Shown here: positions 8,257 to 18,842 of the stretch, one piece after another
Numbering within the stretch: position 1 is the stretch's first letter
How the letters are laid out: every line of letters begins with the position of its first letter
Source: Sphingopyxis terrae subsp. terrae NBRC 15098
Lineage (GTDB): Bacteria > Pseudomonadota > Alphaproteobacteria > Sphingomonadales > Sphingomonadaceae
Assembly: GCF_001610975.1 (NCBI RefSeq)
Contig: NZ_CP013342.1
Span: 496,001 to 560,000 of the forward strand
Direction of reading: 5' to 3'
Length of the DNA: 64,000 nt
Translations under genes and position numbers: made by a program
Notes under the pieces: generated by a model
Database searches by the model: none
What the model saw: only the letters and a program-made list of their open reading frames with translations
Told to the model about the DNA's origin: nothing

Positions 8257-9180
8257 ATGGGTTTCGAACAGATTCGTCTCGACAAGCATGAGGGTATCGC
8301 GCTGCTGACCCTCTATCGCCCCGACCGCATGAACGCCTTCACCGGCGAGATGATGCAGGAAATCATTACCGCGCTCGACGAATGCGATGCCGATGATGGC
8401 GTCCGCGCGGTGATCTTCACCGGTCACGGCGAAAAGGCCTATTGCGCAGGCGCCGATCTGGGCGCGGGCGCCGCGACCTTCGATTATGACAAGCGCGCCG
8501 ACAAGCAGGCGCTGCTGCCCGACGGCACCCCGGCCAGCCCGATCGGCGAAGACGGCACGATCAACTGGTCGCACCCGCTGATCCGAGATGGCGGCGGCCG
8601 CGTGTCGATGCGCATATTCGAAGCGAAAAAGCCCGTCCTCGGCGCCATCAATGGCGCCGCAGTCGGCATCGGCGCGACGATGACGCTGTCGATGGATGCC
8701 CGGCTGGCGAGCGACAATGCCCGCTACGGCTTCGTCTTCGCGCGCCGCGGCATCGTCCCCGAAGCGGCATCGAGCTGGTTCCTGCCGCGCCTCGTCGGCA
8801 TCCAGACCGCGCTCGACTGGTGCTATTCGGGCCGGCTGATCCCCGCCGCCGAAGCGCATGAAAAGGGGCTGGTCCAGTCGGTCCATACGCAAGGCGAGCT
8901 GGTCGACGCTGCGATCGCCAAGGCGCGCGAGCTGACCGGCGACAGCGCTCCGGTATCGGTCGCGCTGACGCGGCACATGATGTGGCGGATGCTCGGCGCC
9001 CCGCACCCGATGAGCGCCCACCGCTGGGACAGCCGCGTGATCTTCGCCCGCGGCCGCAGCCCCGATGCAGCGGAAGGCGTGACCAGCTTCCTCGAAAAGC
9101 GCGCGCCCAACTTCACCGCCAGCGTCTCCAATGACTATCCAGCGTTCGGGGAGTTCGAGGACGCACCGCCCTATAGCTGA
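8257..9180 (+). CDS. Enoyl-CoA hydratase/isomerase family protein (crotonase)
   Basis: A 307-residue crotonase-fold enzyme acting on acyl-CoA thioesters in the cytosol. The oxyanion-hole and active-site blocks are present: AYCAGADLGAGA near residue 70 and NGAAVGIGATMTLSMDARLAS, followed by RRGIVPEAASSWFLPRLVG with the Glu expected of hydratases. The chain is about 45 residues longer than typical short enoyl-CoA hydratases, mainly through an insertion around residues 85-120. Start ATG 8257 follows AAGGGAGAGAG. The upstream MerR-type operator suggests induction by an acyl-CoA or branched-chain catabolic signal; that is inference. Confidence 0.9.
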   Translation: MGFEQIRLDKHEGIALLTLYRPDRMNAFTGEMMQEIITALDECDADDGVRAVIFTGHGEKAYCAGADLGAGAATFDYDKRADKQALLPDGTPASPIGEDGTINWSHPLIRDGGGRVSMRIFEAKKPVLGAINGAAVGIGATMTLSMDARLASDNARYGFVFARRGIVPEAASSWFLPRLVGIQTALDWCYSGRLIPAAEAHEKGLVQSVHTQGELVDAAIAKARELTGDSAPVSVALTRHMMWRMLGAPHPMSAHRWDSRVIFARGRSPDAAEGVTSFLEKRAPNFTASVSNDYPAFGEFEDAPPYS

Positions 9181-9197
9181 GGCGACAGGCACGTCGT

Positions 9198-9220
9198 GTC
9201 AGGGCCGTTCGGGCTCTGAC
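9198..9220. terminator. Hairpin downstream of the crotonase gene
   Basis: Inverted repeat GTCAGGGCC-gttc-GGGCTCTGAC, 17 bp after the crotonase stop and before the stop of the small minus-strand ORF at 9236. No T-run follows, so function as a terminator is uncertain. Confidence 0.4.
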
Positions 9221-9235
9221 CCCGGCGTTCCGGCG

Positions 9236-9304
9236 CTAGCCCCAGCACGCGTACCATCGCCATTTGATGCCGCCGACCGGCTGCAGAATGTCGGTGAGAT
9301 TCAT
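9236..9304 (-). CDS. Possible small protein, 22 residues, Trp-rich C-terminus
   Basis: A 22-codon ORF beginning MNLTDILQP and ending IKWRWYACWG, with three Trp, one Tyr and one Cys in the last eight residues. It is preceded by GTGGGAG seven bases before the ATG, and by an extended -10-like TGCTATACC about 50 bp upstream. No homolog is known to me. The evidence is the ribosome-binding site and the non-random composition only; chance is quite possible at this length. It is divergent from the DUF3597 gene. The rest of 9181-9467 holds only the hairpin at 9198-9220. Confidence 0.3.
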   Translation of the reverse strand: MNLTDILQPVGGIKWRWYACWG

Positions 9305-9467
9305 GCAAATTCTCCCACCGCGGCGCGGGATCGAACTCAGCCGATGGGGGTTGGTATAGCAGCGCGGGCACCGAGGGGGAGCGGTTCATTCTCCTGTCAT
9401 CCACCCGCCGCATAAATGAGTCTGGCGCGCTTCGAGCGAAGCACCGGGCCAAAGTGGGAGCATGAAC

Positions 9468-9866
9468 ATGAGCATTTTCAGCAAGATAAAAGACGCGATC
9501 TTCGGAAAGAAGGCCGAAGTCGCTACCCCCGCTCCAGCGACACCGGCAGCCCCCGCCGAGGTACCCGCTGGCCCGGCCGCGGCCGCGGCGCCCACTGCCC
9601 CGATCAGCGAAGTCGATGTCGAGGCGATCCTCGCCACCGAAGCCGCCAAAGTGGCACAGCCGCTCAGCTGGCGCACTTCGATCGTCGACCTGATGAAGCT
9701 GCTCGACATCGATTCGAGCCTCGCCAATCGCAAGGAGCTGGCGCAGGAACTGGGCTATACCGGCGAACTCAACGGCAGCGCCGAAATGAATATCTGGTTG
9801 CACAAGGCCGTGATGCGCGAACTTGCGGCGAACGGCGGCAAGGTTCCAGCCGACCTGACCGACTGA
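9468..9866 (+). CDS. DUF3597 family protein
   Basis: A 132-residue protein: N-terminal MSIFSKIKDAIFGKK, an Ala/Pro-rich linker (about residues 15-50), then a conserved C-terminal domain from ISEVDVEAIL to the end (WRTSIVDLMKLLDIDSS, ELGYTGE, MNIWLHKAVM). This matches the DUF3597 family, which resembles a peptidoglycan-binding or KfrB-like fold; its function is not established. Start: the second ATG (9468) is preferred because GTGGGAG lies about nine bases before it and only one base before the ATG at 9462. A strong terminator follows. Confidence 0.85.
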   Translation: MSIFSKIKDAIFGKKAEVATPAPATPAAPAEVPAGPAAAAAPTAPISEVDVEAILATEAAKVAQPLSWRTSIVDLMKLLDIDSSLANRKELAQELGYTGELNGSAEMNIWLHKAVMRELAANGGKVPADLTD

Positions 9867-9889
9867 CAAAGCGCCGATAATTTTCGACC

Positions 9890-9930
9890 GGGGCCGGGCG
9901 CACGGGGTGCGTTTCCGGCCCCTTTCGATT
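9890..9930 (+). terminator. Rho-independent terminator after the DUF3597 gene
   Basis: GGGGCCGG (9890-9897) pairs with CCGGCCCC (9915-9922), with an inner CGCAC/GTGCG extension, followed by TTTCGATT. Confidence 0.75.
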
Positions 9931-9995
9931 GACCCGGGGCCGCAGCGGCTCCAAATGATTTCTTCAGAAACGAGAATATCCAGGGGAGCCGCCGA

Positions 9996-11852
9996 ATGCC
10001 CGAAGCCTTTGCCACGCCCGTCAGCCGCCGTCAGACGATTGCTACCCTAGGCGCCGGGGCCGCGGGGCTGGCCTTGGCTGCTCCGGCCCGCGCCTTCGCG
10101 TCCGCGGTCAGCGGCGATGGCGCGGCGGGCGCCGACGCACTGCTGACCTCGATCGCCGACAATCTCCTCGCCCATTCGCCCGAAGGTGCTACCTCGCTCG
10201 GCATCGATACCGGCGCGCGCGCCGCGATGCGGGCGCAGCTCGGCGATCGATCGGCGGCGGGGCAGCAGGCTCTGGCGGCGACGCTGAAGGCCGATCTGGC
10301 GCGCGTTCGCGCCTTCGACACGGCAGGGCTCGACCATGCGACACGGACCAGCCTTGCGGTCGTCGACAGCGCCTATGACGTCGCGCTCGCCGGCTTCGCG
10401 CAGCCCTATGGCGATGTCGCGGTGGGCGGTTGGCGCAACACGCCCTATGTCGTCATCCAGAATGTCGGCGCCTATCTCGACGTGCCGAAATTTCTCGACA
10501 GCGACCATCCGGTCAAGGCCAGCGCCGACGCCGAGGCCTATCTTGCCCGCCTCGCCGCCTATCCCGCCGCGCTCGACGGCGAAACCGAACGGCTCAAGGC
10601 TGCCGCCGCCCAAGGCCTCATCGCCCCGGCCTTTCTGATCGACAAGGCGGTCAAGCAGTTGGAGGCGAGCCTTGCCGACGCCCGCGAAGGCGGCGGGCTG
10701 GTCGAGAGCCTCGCGTCCCGGACGCGCGAACAGAATATTGCGGGGAACTGGGGTCCGCGCGCCGAGACGATCACGCGCGAGACGGTGGTACCGGCGCTCG
10801 AACGCCAGCTTGCCGAACTCAAGGCGCAGCAGCCAAAGGCGACGATGGACGCGGGCATGTGGGCGCGTCCGCACGGCGACGAATTCTATGCCTGGGCGCT
10901 GCGCGCATCGACCACGACGCGGATGACCCCCGATGAGGTTCACAAAATGGGTCTGGAGCAGCTCGAAGAGCTGCACGGGCGGATGGACCCGATCCTTCAG
11001 AAGCTCGGTTATACGCAAGGGTCCGTCGGCGACCGGATGAACGCTCTGGCGAAAGACCCGCGCTTCAAATTCCCCGACAATGACCAGGGCCGGGCCGAGA
11101 TCGTCGCCTATATCCAGAGCTGGCTGAACAAGATTCGCGCCCAGCTGCCGCGCGCCTTCCGCACGATGATGAAGGGCAATGTCGAGGTGAAGCGCCTGCC
11201 GCTCGCCGAAGAACCTGGCGCGCCCGCGGCCTATGGCGGTGCCGGATCGATCGACGGATCGATCCCCGGCCGCTTCTGGATCAACCTGCGCACGACCGAT
11301 CTGCACAGCAAATATTCGCTCCCCGACCTCGCGATGCACGAGGCGATCCCGGGCCATGCCTGGCAGGGCGAATATGCCAACAAGATGCCGCTGATCCGCT
11401 CGATGCTCGCCTTCAACGCCTATTCCGAGGGCTGGGCGCTCTATGCCGAGCAGCTTGCCGACGAGCTGGGGCTTTACGACGATTTCGAGGTCGGACGGCT
11501 CGGCTATCTTCAGTCGATCGCCTTTCGCGCCTGCCGCCTCGTCGTCGATACGGGGATCCACGCGAAGCGCTGGACGCGCGAGGAGGGCGTGCGCTTCTTC
11601 GTCGAACGCAATGGATCGAACCCGCTGGAGGTCGCGAGCGAAGTCGATCGCTATTGCAGCTGGGTCGGGCAGGCCTGCGGCTACAAAGTCGGCCACAGCG
11701 AAATCGTCCGCCAGCGCGGCCGCGCACAGACCGCGCTCGGTGCGAAGTATGACCTGCGCGATTTCGACGACACCGTCGTGCTCGGCGGTAATGTGCCGCT
11801 CGACGTTCTCGCGAAAAATGTCGACGAATATATCGCGGAAACGAAGGGATAG
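9996..11852 (+). CDS. DUF885 family putative metallopeptidase, Tat-type signal
   Basis: A 618-residue DUF885 protein. The N-terminus SRRQTIATLGAGAAGLALAAPARA is a twin-arginine signal, so export folded is likely. The family's probable zinc site is present: HEAIPGH (H448, E449, H454) followed by NAYSEGWALYAEQL with the third ligand Glu. DUF885 proteins resemble M32-like carboxypeptidases and some act on peptides or esters; the substrate here is unknown. Start ATG 9996 follows AGGGGAG. The gene stands alone between the DUF3597 and DUF937 genes. Confidence 0.9.
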   Translation: MPEAFATPVSRRQTIATLGAGAAGLALAAPARAFASAVSGDGAAGADALLTSIADNLLAHSPEGATSLGIDTGARAAMRAQLGDRSAAGQQALAATLKADLARVRAFDTAGLDHATRTSLAVVDSAYDVALAGFAQPYGDVAVGGWRNTPYVVIQNVGAYLDVPKFLDSDHPVKASADAEAYLARLAAYPAALDGETERLKAAAAQGLIAPAFLIDKAVKQLEASLADAREGGGLVESLASRTREQNIAGNWGPRAETITRETVVPALERQLAELKAQQPKATMDAGMWARPHGDEFYAWALRASTTTRMTPDEVHKMGLEQLEELHGRMDPILQKLGYTQGSVGDRMNALAKDPRFKFPDNDQGRAEIVAYIQSWLNKIRAQLPRAFRTMMKGNVEVKRLPLAEEPGAPAAYGGAGSIDGSIPGRFWINLRTTDLHSKYSLPDLAMHEAIPGHAWQGEYANKMPLIRSMLAFNAYSEGWALYAEQLADELGLYDDFEVGRLGYLQSIAFRACRLVVDTGIHAKRWTREEGVRFFVERNGSNPLEVASEVDRYCSWVGQACGYKVGHSEIVRQRGRAQTALGAKYDLRDFDDTVVLGGNVPLDVLAKNVDEYIAETKG

Positions 11853-11922
11853 TGCCCGGAAAAAGGCAAGGCGATCCTTCGCTGACGCTATCGCCGACGG
11901 TAGGCGGACCTGACGGGTTCGC

Positions 11923-12279
11923 CTATTTCTTCCCGAACAGCGAGCCTGCGATGCCGCCCAGGTCGTTGAGCGGGTTGCCGTCGCGATCGCGGTCGAGCGC
12001 ACCGAGAATGCCGGCGCCGCCGTCCTGCTGGACCATCTGCGCAAAGCGACCGAGCGAGCCTTCTCCGCCAATCTGGCCGATGATCTCCTGCAACTTGTCG
12101 AGCGGCAGGCCGGTGGTCGCGGCAGCGCCTTCGGCGGTGTCACCCTGCATCGGGTGATGCTTGGCGAGCGCGGCAATCGCCGATTCGACATGCTCGGGCG
12201 ACAGACCGACCTTGGCGGCAAGGTTGGCCACCGTGTCGTTTCCGGAAATCTGTCCGAGAATATTGTCCAAGATGCTCAT
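11923..12279 (-). CDS. DUF937 (YidB-like) family protein
   Basis: A 118-residue protein starting MSILDNILGQI. It has no signal peptide and no membrane segment. The repeated helices with GLSPEHVESAIAAL and TGLPLDKLQEIIGQIGG, then a Gly/Asp-rich tail ending DLGGIAGSLFGKK, match DUF937/YidB. The function of the family is unknown; an acidic DRDRDGNPLND segment in the tail is typical. Start ATG 12279 follows AAGGAG at nine bases. It lies 37 bp after the unknown gene at 12317 and may be in one transcript with it. Confidence 0.85.
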   Translation of the reverse strand: MSILDNILGQISGNDTVANLAAKVGLSPEHVESAIAALAKHHPMQGDTAEGAAATTGLPLDKLQEIIGQIGGEGSLGRFAQMVQQDGGAGILGALDRDRDGNPLNDLGGIAGSLFGKK

Positions 12280-12316
12280 GGCTGCGCTCCTTCGCTTCGA
12301 GTCGGAACCGACGCTA

Positions 12317-12769
12317 TCACGGCGCAGGCAGCGGCGCGAGGTCCGGCGGGACGAACCCGCGCCGCGCCGGCACCGAAAAGAGCAGGTCGCGGCTGTAGAA
12401 GCGCAGCGGCCAGTCGCGCGCGCCCATCGGCGATCGCAGCAACGCATTGACGCGGCTGGTCAGGCCCGTCTCCGCCGTTTCAGCGAGGAACAGCCGCACC
12501 CCCGCGACATAGGCGCGGGTGATGCTGTCGTGATAGCCCTGCGTGTCGTCGTTCACGCCGCCCACGCTTTCGTTGAAGCGGCGGATGATCGGCGCAATTT
12601 CGGCATCGACGTCGATGTCGGGGCGCTCGCTCAGCAACCAGAGGCACGCCGCCAGATGCGCCTCGTGCGTCCACGCCTCGCGCGGCAGGGTGCAGGCGAG
12701 CAGGCCTGCACCGATCGCGCGAATATCGGCATCGCGCTCGAACAGGCGCGGGGTAAAGTCGGTGGCCAT
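12317..12769 (-). CDS. Conserved hypothetical protein, cytosolic
   Basis: A 150-residue soluble protein, predicted mostly helical, with WTHEAHLAACLWLLSERPD near residue 33 and a conserved-looking YHDSITRAYVAGVRLFL block. The paired His of THEAH and YHDS could bind metal, but nothing shows this. I do not recognise a named family, although I have the impression of similar short proteins in other alphaproteobacteria. Start ATG 12769 (MATDFTPRLFE); the frame is open 16 codons further into the hairpin region, which I reject. It follows pckA by 48 bp, separated by a perfect hairpin. Confidence 0.75.
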   Translation of the reverse strand: MATDFTPRLFERDADIRAIGAGLLACTLPREAWTHEAHLAACLWLLSERPDIDVDAEIAPIIRRFNESVGGVNDDTQGYHDSITRAYVAGVRLFLAETAETGLTSRVNALLRSPMGARDWPLRFYSRDLLFSVPARRGFVPPDLAPLPAP

Positions 12770-12779
12770 GGGTCCAGTC

Positions 12780-12805
12780 CTTCCGGGTGAATGAGCACCC
12801 GGAAG
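12780..12805 (-). terminator. Hairpin downstream of pckA
   Basis: Perfect 10-bp inverted repeat CTTCCGGGTG / CACCCGGAAG with a 6-nt loop, between the pckA stop and the next minus-strand gene. There is no T-run; it may attenuate read-through or stabilise the pckA 3' end. Confidence 0.5.
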
Positions 12806-12817
12806 TTTCCGGGTCAA

Positions 12818-14419
<1,602 letters not shown>

Positions 14420-14453
14420 TTGCTTCGCCTTTCCTCTGCGCCGCGCGCACCTT

Positions 14454-14467
14454 TGCATAGGTATGCA
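14454..14467. promoter_or_regulatory. Palindrome in the pckA-chvI intergenic region
   Basis: Perfect dyad TGCATAggTATGCA, 35 bp upstream of the pckA start, where RNA polymerase or a regulator would bind. It may be an operator of a pckA regulator; no ChvI consensus could be checked. The rest of the 246-bp gap (14420-14665) shows nothing I can name. Confidence 0.35.
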
Positions 14468-14665
14468 GGACATGCCATGCGAAAGCGATGGGCCCGCATG
14501 AACATGGGGTGCCGACGTCACGCCGATTCCGAAATCCCGGCCGCGTTAGCGATAGCCGAGGCCGAGGTCAAAAGATTAAAAGGTGAATCGTGGGCGGGAC
14601 GTGCGCAGTTGTCGCTGGCCGGCAGATCGGCTAGTCCGGCGCCGGGTCCGCCCAATGGAAAGAGC

Positions 14666-15376
14666 ATGACGGCAACCATCGCGCTGGTCGACGACGACCG
14701 CAACATCCTGCAATCCTTGTCGATCGCGCTTCAGGCCGAAGGCTTCGTCACGCGCGTCTATTCGGACGGCGAAGCCGCGCTGAAGCCGCTCATCGACAAT
14801 CCGCCCGATCTGGCCGTCTTCGACGTCAAGATGCCGCGCATGGACGGGCTCGAGCTCCTGCGCCGCCTGCGCGAGAAAAGCCAGCTTCCGGTGATCTTCC
14901 TGACCAGCAAGGACGACGAGATCGACGAGGCGCTGGGGCTCGCGATGGGTGCCGACGACTATATCTCCAAACCCTTTTCGCAGCGGCTGCTGATCGCCCG
15001 CATCCGCGCGATCCTGCGCCGCGTCGACCTCAACCGCAATGCGGCGGCGGCGGACGACGAGCCTGCGGCCGAACCGATCGTGCGGGGCCGGCTCGCGATG
15101 GACCCGGCCCGGCACAAGGTGAGCTGGGGCGGCAAGGATGTGACGCTGACCGTCACCGAATTCCTGATTCTGGAGACGCTCGCCAGCCGCCCGGGCATCG
15201 TGCGCAGCCGCAACCAGCTTCTCGACGCGGCCTATCAGGATGATGTCTATATCGACGATCGCACCATCGACAGCCACATCAAGCGCCTGCGCCGCAAGTT
15301 CCGCGAGGTCGATTCGGACTTCGACGCGATCGAGACGCTCTATGGCGCGGGGTATCGCTTCTCCGATGATGGCTGA
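14666..15376 (+). CDS. chvI: Response regulator ChvI (OmpR family)
   Basis: A 236-residue regulator: receiver domain (about 1-120) with the acidic pair D10/D11, phospho-acceptor D53 ([11 protein letters not shown]), T80 and K102, then an OmpR-type winged helix (about 140-233; [33 protein letters not shown]). A 27-residue Ala/Glu linker joins them. Partner of ChvG, whose start overlaps its stop. In rhizobia and relatives ChvI governs envelope, acid-stress and central-carbon genes including pckA. The frame is open far upstream, but the ATG at 14666 gives the exact receiver N-terminus [11 protein letters not shown]. Confidence 0.96.
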   Translation: MTATIALVDDDRNILQSLSIALQAEGFVTRVYSDGEAALKPLIDNPPDLAVFDVKMPRMDGLELLRRLREKSQLPVIFLTSKDDEIDEALGLAMGADDYISKPFSQRLLIARIRAILRRVDLNRNAAAADDEPAAEPIVRGRLAMDPARHKVSWGGKDVTLTVTEFLILETLASRPGIVRSRNQLLDAAYQDDVYIDDRTIDSHIKRLRRKFREVDSDFDAIETLYGAGYRFSDDG

Positions 15377-16958
15377 CGCGTCGATTGCCGAACAGGAAGA
15401 AGCGCCGCTCGTCTGGTCGGCGCGCTGGTCGCTCACGACGCGCATCCTGGCCGTCAACATCCTAGCGATCGCGCTGCTGGCGGGCGGATTCTTCTATCTC
15501 GATACCTATCGCACCCGTCTCGTCGATACGCGCATTTCCGAAATGCAGGACCAGCTCGGCCTGCTCGACAGCGCGCTCGAGGCGGCGCGCCCCGACCAGC
15601 GTGCGCGGCTGATCGGCGAATTTACGCGCACAACCGAATCGCGGCTGCGCTTCTATGCTGCCGATGGCCGCAAGCTGTCCGACAGTTTCGATCATGGGCC
15701 GCCGACCTATACGCTGCGCGATCCCGATTTGCAGGCGTGGCAGCGCGATGCGGCGCGCGCGATGGACCGCGGCATCGACTGGATCGTCGGCGCGCCGAGC
15801 TACCCCGAATATACCGAACCGGCGCACGACACGCTCGCTGCCTGGCCCGAGGCCGAAGCGACATTGCGCAGCGGCGAAGCGCAGGCGCGATTCCGCTATG
15901 CCCCCGAACGCACCCCGCTGCTCAGTGCCACCCGCGTCGTCGATCTGGAGACGCCCGAGGTGATGCTGATGACGCTCAACGCGCGCGACATCACACGCAC
16001 GGTGCGAGCCGAGCGCTTCCGCCTCGCGATCGTCATCGCGATGGTCGTGATCGCATCGGTCCTACTGTCGCTGTTTCTGGCGCGCACGATCGTCCGCCCG
16101 CTGCGCCGGCTGGCACGCGCGGCCGTTCGCGTCCGGCTGGGCCGCGCGCGCGAGGTGGTCGTCCCCCGCCTTCCGAGCCGCCGCGACGAGATCGGCACGC
16201 TGGCGCGCGCGCTGAGCGACATGACGCAGGCGCTGCGCGAGCGCATCGACGCGGGGGAACATTTCGCCGCCGATGTGACGCACGAGCTCAAAAATCCCAT
16301 CGCATCGGTGCGATCAGCGATCGAAGGGCTGGGGCGCGTCACGTCCGACGCGCAGCGCACTCAGTTGCTCGCCATCGCGGACGAGGATGTCCGCCGGCTC
16401 GACCGCCTCGTCACCGACATCAGCGACGCAAGCCGGATCGACGCGCAATTGTCGCGCGCGTCTTTTGAACCCGTCGATGTCGGGCTGATGATCGAATCGA
16501 TGCTCGCCGCGCGCTGCGCCCGCAACAGCCAAAGCGAAGATCGACCTCGCATCGCCTTTGCGCGGCCGCGCAAGGGGACGACTGCGGTGATGGGCGACGG
16601 CCATCGGATCGAGCGGGCGATCGACAATGTCATCGACAATGCGATCAGCTTCTCGCCCGCTGGCGGCCTCGTCTGTATCGCCGCCACCCGCCTGGGCGAC
16701 GAGGTCCATGTGCGGGTCGATGACGACGGGCCGGGGATCGAACCGTCGCAGCGTGAAGCAATTTTCCGCCGTTTCCACAGCGAACGGCCGTCGGGGGAAG
16801 CGTTCGGCAAGCATAGCGGGCTGGGCCTCGCCATCGCGCGAACGATCATCGAGGGGCATGGCGGCACCATCTCGGCGCGCGACCGCGACGACGGCCGGCC
16901 CGGCGCCAGCCTGCTGATCACCCTGCCCGCGCGCGAAGGCTCCGATCCCACGGGCTGA
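15366..16958 (+). CDS. chvG: Sensor histidine kinase ChvG
   Basis: A 530-residue inner-membrane kinase: TM1 about 26-45, a periplasmic sensor of about 170 residues, TM2 about 217-237, HAMP ([14 protein letters not shown]), then HisKA with H306 ([12 protein letters not shown]) and an ATPase domain with N box, [10 protein letters not shown] and [10 protein letters not shown]. It phosphorylates ChvI in response to envelope or acid signals. The start ATG-ATG (15366/15369) overlaps the chvI stop, so the pair is translationally coupled. The cytosolic N-terminus before TM1 is longer than average. Confidence 0.96.
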   Translation: MMADASIAEQEEAPLVWSARWSLTTRILAVNILAIALLAGGFFYLDTYRTRLVDTRISEMQDQLGLLDSALEAARPDQRARLIGEFTRTTESRLRFYAADGRKLSDSFDHGPPTYTLRDPDLQAWQRDAARAMDRGIDWIVGAPSYPEYTEPAHDTLAAWPEAEATLRSGEAQARFRYAPERTPLLSATRVVDLETPEVMLMTLNARDITRTVRAERFRLAIVIAMVVIASVLLSLFLARTIVRPLRRLARAAVRVRLGRAREVVVPRLPSRRDEIGTLARALSDMTQALRERIDAGEHFAADVTHELKNPIASVRSAIEGLGRVTSDAQRTQLLAIADEDVRRLDRLVTDISDASRIDAQLSRASFEPVDVGLMIESMLAARCARNSQSEDRPRIAFARPRKGTTAVMGDGHRIERAIDNVIDNAISFSPAGGLVCIAATRLGDEVHVRVDDDGPGIEPSQREAIFRRFHSERPSGEAFGKHSGLGLAIARTIIEGHGGTISARDRDDGRPGASLLITLPAREGSDPTG

Positions 16959-17017
16959 ATTTGCCGCGGGCGCCTATCGCCTTGCAGCCCCGCTTCGTCG
17001 CCGGTAAGCCTGCACCC

Positions 17018-17464
17018 ATGTTCCCGAGCAGGACCAGGGCCGAGATCCACAATATCCATGCGAGCTGCGTGGCAGCAGGCAATGGCGGCGTCCTGATTCT
17101 CGGCAATTCGGGCCAAGGCAAGTCGGACCTTGCACTCCGCCTGCTCGACCGGGGCGCGCGGCTTGTCGCCGACGACCGCTGCGACATCTGGTACGAGCGC
17201 GGACGCCTGTGGTGCCGCCCGCCCGAAAATCTGGCTGGAAAGCTGGAAGTGCGCGGCATCGGCATCATCGAGCGACCGTGGACCGCTCCGGTGCCGCTGG
17301 CTCTCGCGGTCCGGCTTACAGACCATTATGATCGCATGCCCGCGGTGAATCAGGTCGAAATGGTCGTCGGCCATCCCCTGCCCGCGCTGCTGCTTTCGGC
17401 CTTCGAAGTATCGGCCCCGATCAAGATATTGCTCGCGCTCGAACGACTGGCGCCGGCTGCATGA
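17018..17464 (+). CDS. hprK: HPr kinase/phosphorylase, short alphaproteobacterial form
   Basis: A 148-residue protein equal to only the catalytic C-terminal domain of Firmicute HprK, as is usual in alphaproteobacteria. P-loop GNSGQGKS at 29-36; the following LVADDRCDIW and the signature LEVRGIGII are present. It phosphorylates a serine of HPr (encoded three genes downstream) in a regulatory PTS. I chose the ATG at 17018; a TTG at 16961, directly after the chvG stop, would add 19 residues (MPRAPIALQPRF...), which the family lacks. Its stop overlaps the rapZ start by four bases. Confidence 0.93.
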   Translation: MFPSRTRAEIHNIHASCVAAGNGGVLILGNSGQGKSDLALRLLDRGARLVADDRCDIWYERGRLWCRPPENLAGKLEVRGIGIIERPWTAPVPLALAVRLTDHYDRMPAVNQVEMVVGHPLPALLLSAFEVSAPIKILLALERLAPAA

Positions 17465-18399
17465 GCGATCCCGCCGCGCCGCGTCTGCTGCTCGTCACCG
17501 GCCTTTCGGGCGCCGGCAAGTCGACCGTGCTCAAGGTGCTGGAAGATCTGGGGTGGGAGGTTGTCGACAATCTGCCGCTCGCGCTGCTCGACGCACTGAT
17601 CGACGCGCCGGTGCAGCGCAGCGCGGCGAACCGGCCGATCGCGGTGGGCATCGACAGTCGCAGCCGTGGTTTCAAGCCGGCGCTGCTCGTCAAACGCATG
17701 AAGGAACTGCGCGAAGCGGGCGGGCGCGACATGCAGACGCTGTTTCTCGATTGCGCAGGCGCCGAACTCGAACGGCGCTTTTCGGAGACGCGCCGCCGCC
17801 ACCCGATGGCGGAGGACCGCCCCGCCGCGGACGGCATCGCGCGCGAACGCGAGATGATGGAGCCGCTCCGCCGCTGGGCCGAGCATGTCATCGACACGAC
17901 CAACTATACGAGCAACGATCTGCAGCAGGAGGTGCGCCAGCGCTTCGGCGGCGGCGGCGACGATGCACCGGTGCTCAACATATTGAGCTTCGGCTTCGCG
18001 CGCGGGTTGCCGCGCCACGCCGATCTGGTGTTCGACATGCGCTATCTGCGCAATCCGCACTGGGACGCGGCGCTGCGCCCGCACACCGGGCTCGACCCCG
18101 ACGTCGCCGCCTATATTCGCACCGATCCCGCTTATGAAGCGACGGTGACGCAGATCGAAACCCTGCTCCTCACCCTGCTGCCGCGCTACCGCGCCGAAGG
18201 GAAAAGCTATGTCACCATCGCCTTCGGCTGCACCGGCGGACGCCACCGTTCGGTCCATGTCGCCGATCGGGTTGCCCGAACGCTACGCGCCGCGGGCCAT
18301 GAGCCCACGGTGACCCACCGCAACCTTGACTCGGCCCCGCAAGATGGGCTTGAGGGCAAGCCCCCGCCCGCATCTCCCGCACCCGGCGGACAAACATAA
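17461..18399 (+). CDS. rapZ: RNase adapter / nucleotide-binding protein RapZ
   Basis: A 312-residue P-loop protein (GLSGAGKS, 14-21) with the Walker-B-like VGIDSRSR block and the conserved C-terminal domain VTIAFGCTGGRHRSVHVADR. In Escherichia coli RapZ binds small RNAs and controls glucosamine-6-phosphate synthase; in alphaproteobacteria it keeps its place in the hprK-PTS cluster and its role is less well known. It starts within the hprK stop (ATGA overlap). A Pro-rich tail (PPPASPAPGGQT) extends past the family end. Confidence 0.96.
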   Translation: MSDPAAPRLLLVTGLSGAGKSTVLKVLEDLGWEVVDNLPLALLDALIDAPVQRSAANRPIAVGIDSRSRGFKPALLVKRMKELREAGGRDMQTLFLDCAGAELERRFSETRRRHPMAEDRPAADGIAREREMMEPLRRWAEHVIDTTNYTSNDLQQEVRQRFGGGGDDAPVLNILSFGFARGLPRHADLVFDMRYLRNPHWDAALRPHTGLDPDVAAYIRTDPAYEATVTQIETLLLTLLPRYRAEGKSYVTIAFGCTGGRHRSVHVADRVARTLRAAGHEPTVTHRNLDSAPQDGLEGKPPPASPAPGGQT

Positions 18400-18413
18400 G
18401 GGTCTCGCTTTTC

Positions 18414-18842
18414 ATGCCCACCGATAAAGCCCTGCCGCTGCTCGGAATGGTTCTCGTCACGCACGGCCGCCTCGCCGAGGAAATGGTGACGGCGATGGAA
18501 CATGTGGTGGGACCGCAGCGCGCGGTGGCGACTGTGTGCATCGGCCCCAATGACAATATGGAAGTGCGCCGCGGCGAAATTGCCGAGGCGATCCAGCGCG
18601 TCGACGAAGGGCGCGGGGTCGTCATGCTGACCGACCTGTTCGGCGGCACGCCGTCGAACCTTGCCATCAGCCTGCTGGAAAGCGGACGAACCGAAGTCAT
18701 TGCCGGCGTCAACCTGCCGATGCTCATCCGGCTGGAAAGCGCGCGCAAGACGATGGACCTGCGTGCCGCGGTGATCGCGGCCAAGGAAGCGGGCCAGAAA
18801 TATATTTCCGTCGCATCGGAAATGTTGGGGGTGGGGCCATGA
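18414..18842 (+). CDS. PTS EIIA component, mannose family
   Basis: A 142-residue EIIA of the mannose superfamily with phospho-acceptor H17 (LVTHGRL) and the conserved MLTDLFGGTPSN loop. It receives phosphate from HPr. No membrane EIIC/EIID permease is encoded in the cluster, so, as in other alphaproteobacteria, it is probably regulatory rather than a sugar transporter. Its stop overlaps the HPr start by four bases. Start ATG 18414. Confidence 0.95.
   Translation: MPTDKALPLLGMVLVTHGRLAEEMVTAMEHVVGPQRAVATVCIGPNDNMEVRRGEIAEAIQRVDEGRGVVMLTDLFGGTPSNLAISLLESGRTEVIAGVNLPMLIRLESARKTMDLRAAVIAAKEAGQKYISVASEMLGVGP

Noticed and set aside
9300..9390. tRNA-like GTTCGATCCC (minus strand) and GGTTGGTATAGC (plus strand)
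   Set aside because: The T-arm-like and D-arm-like pieces are on opposite strands and no acceptor stem or anticodon arm can be formed.
16961..17017. TTG start for hprK directly after chvG
   Set aside because: The added residues are not part of the short HprK family; ATG 17018 fits. It cannot be fully excluded.
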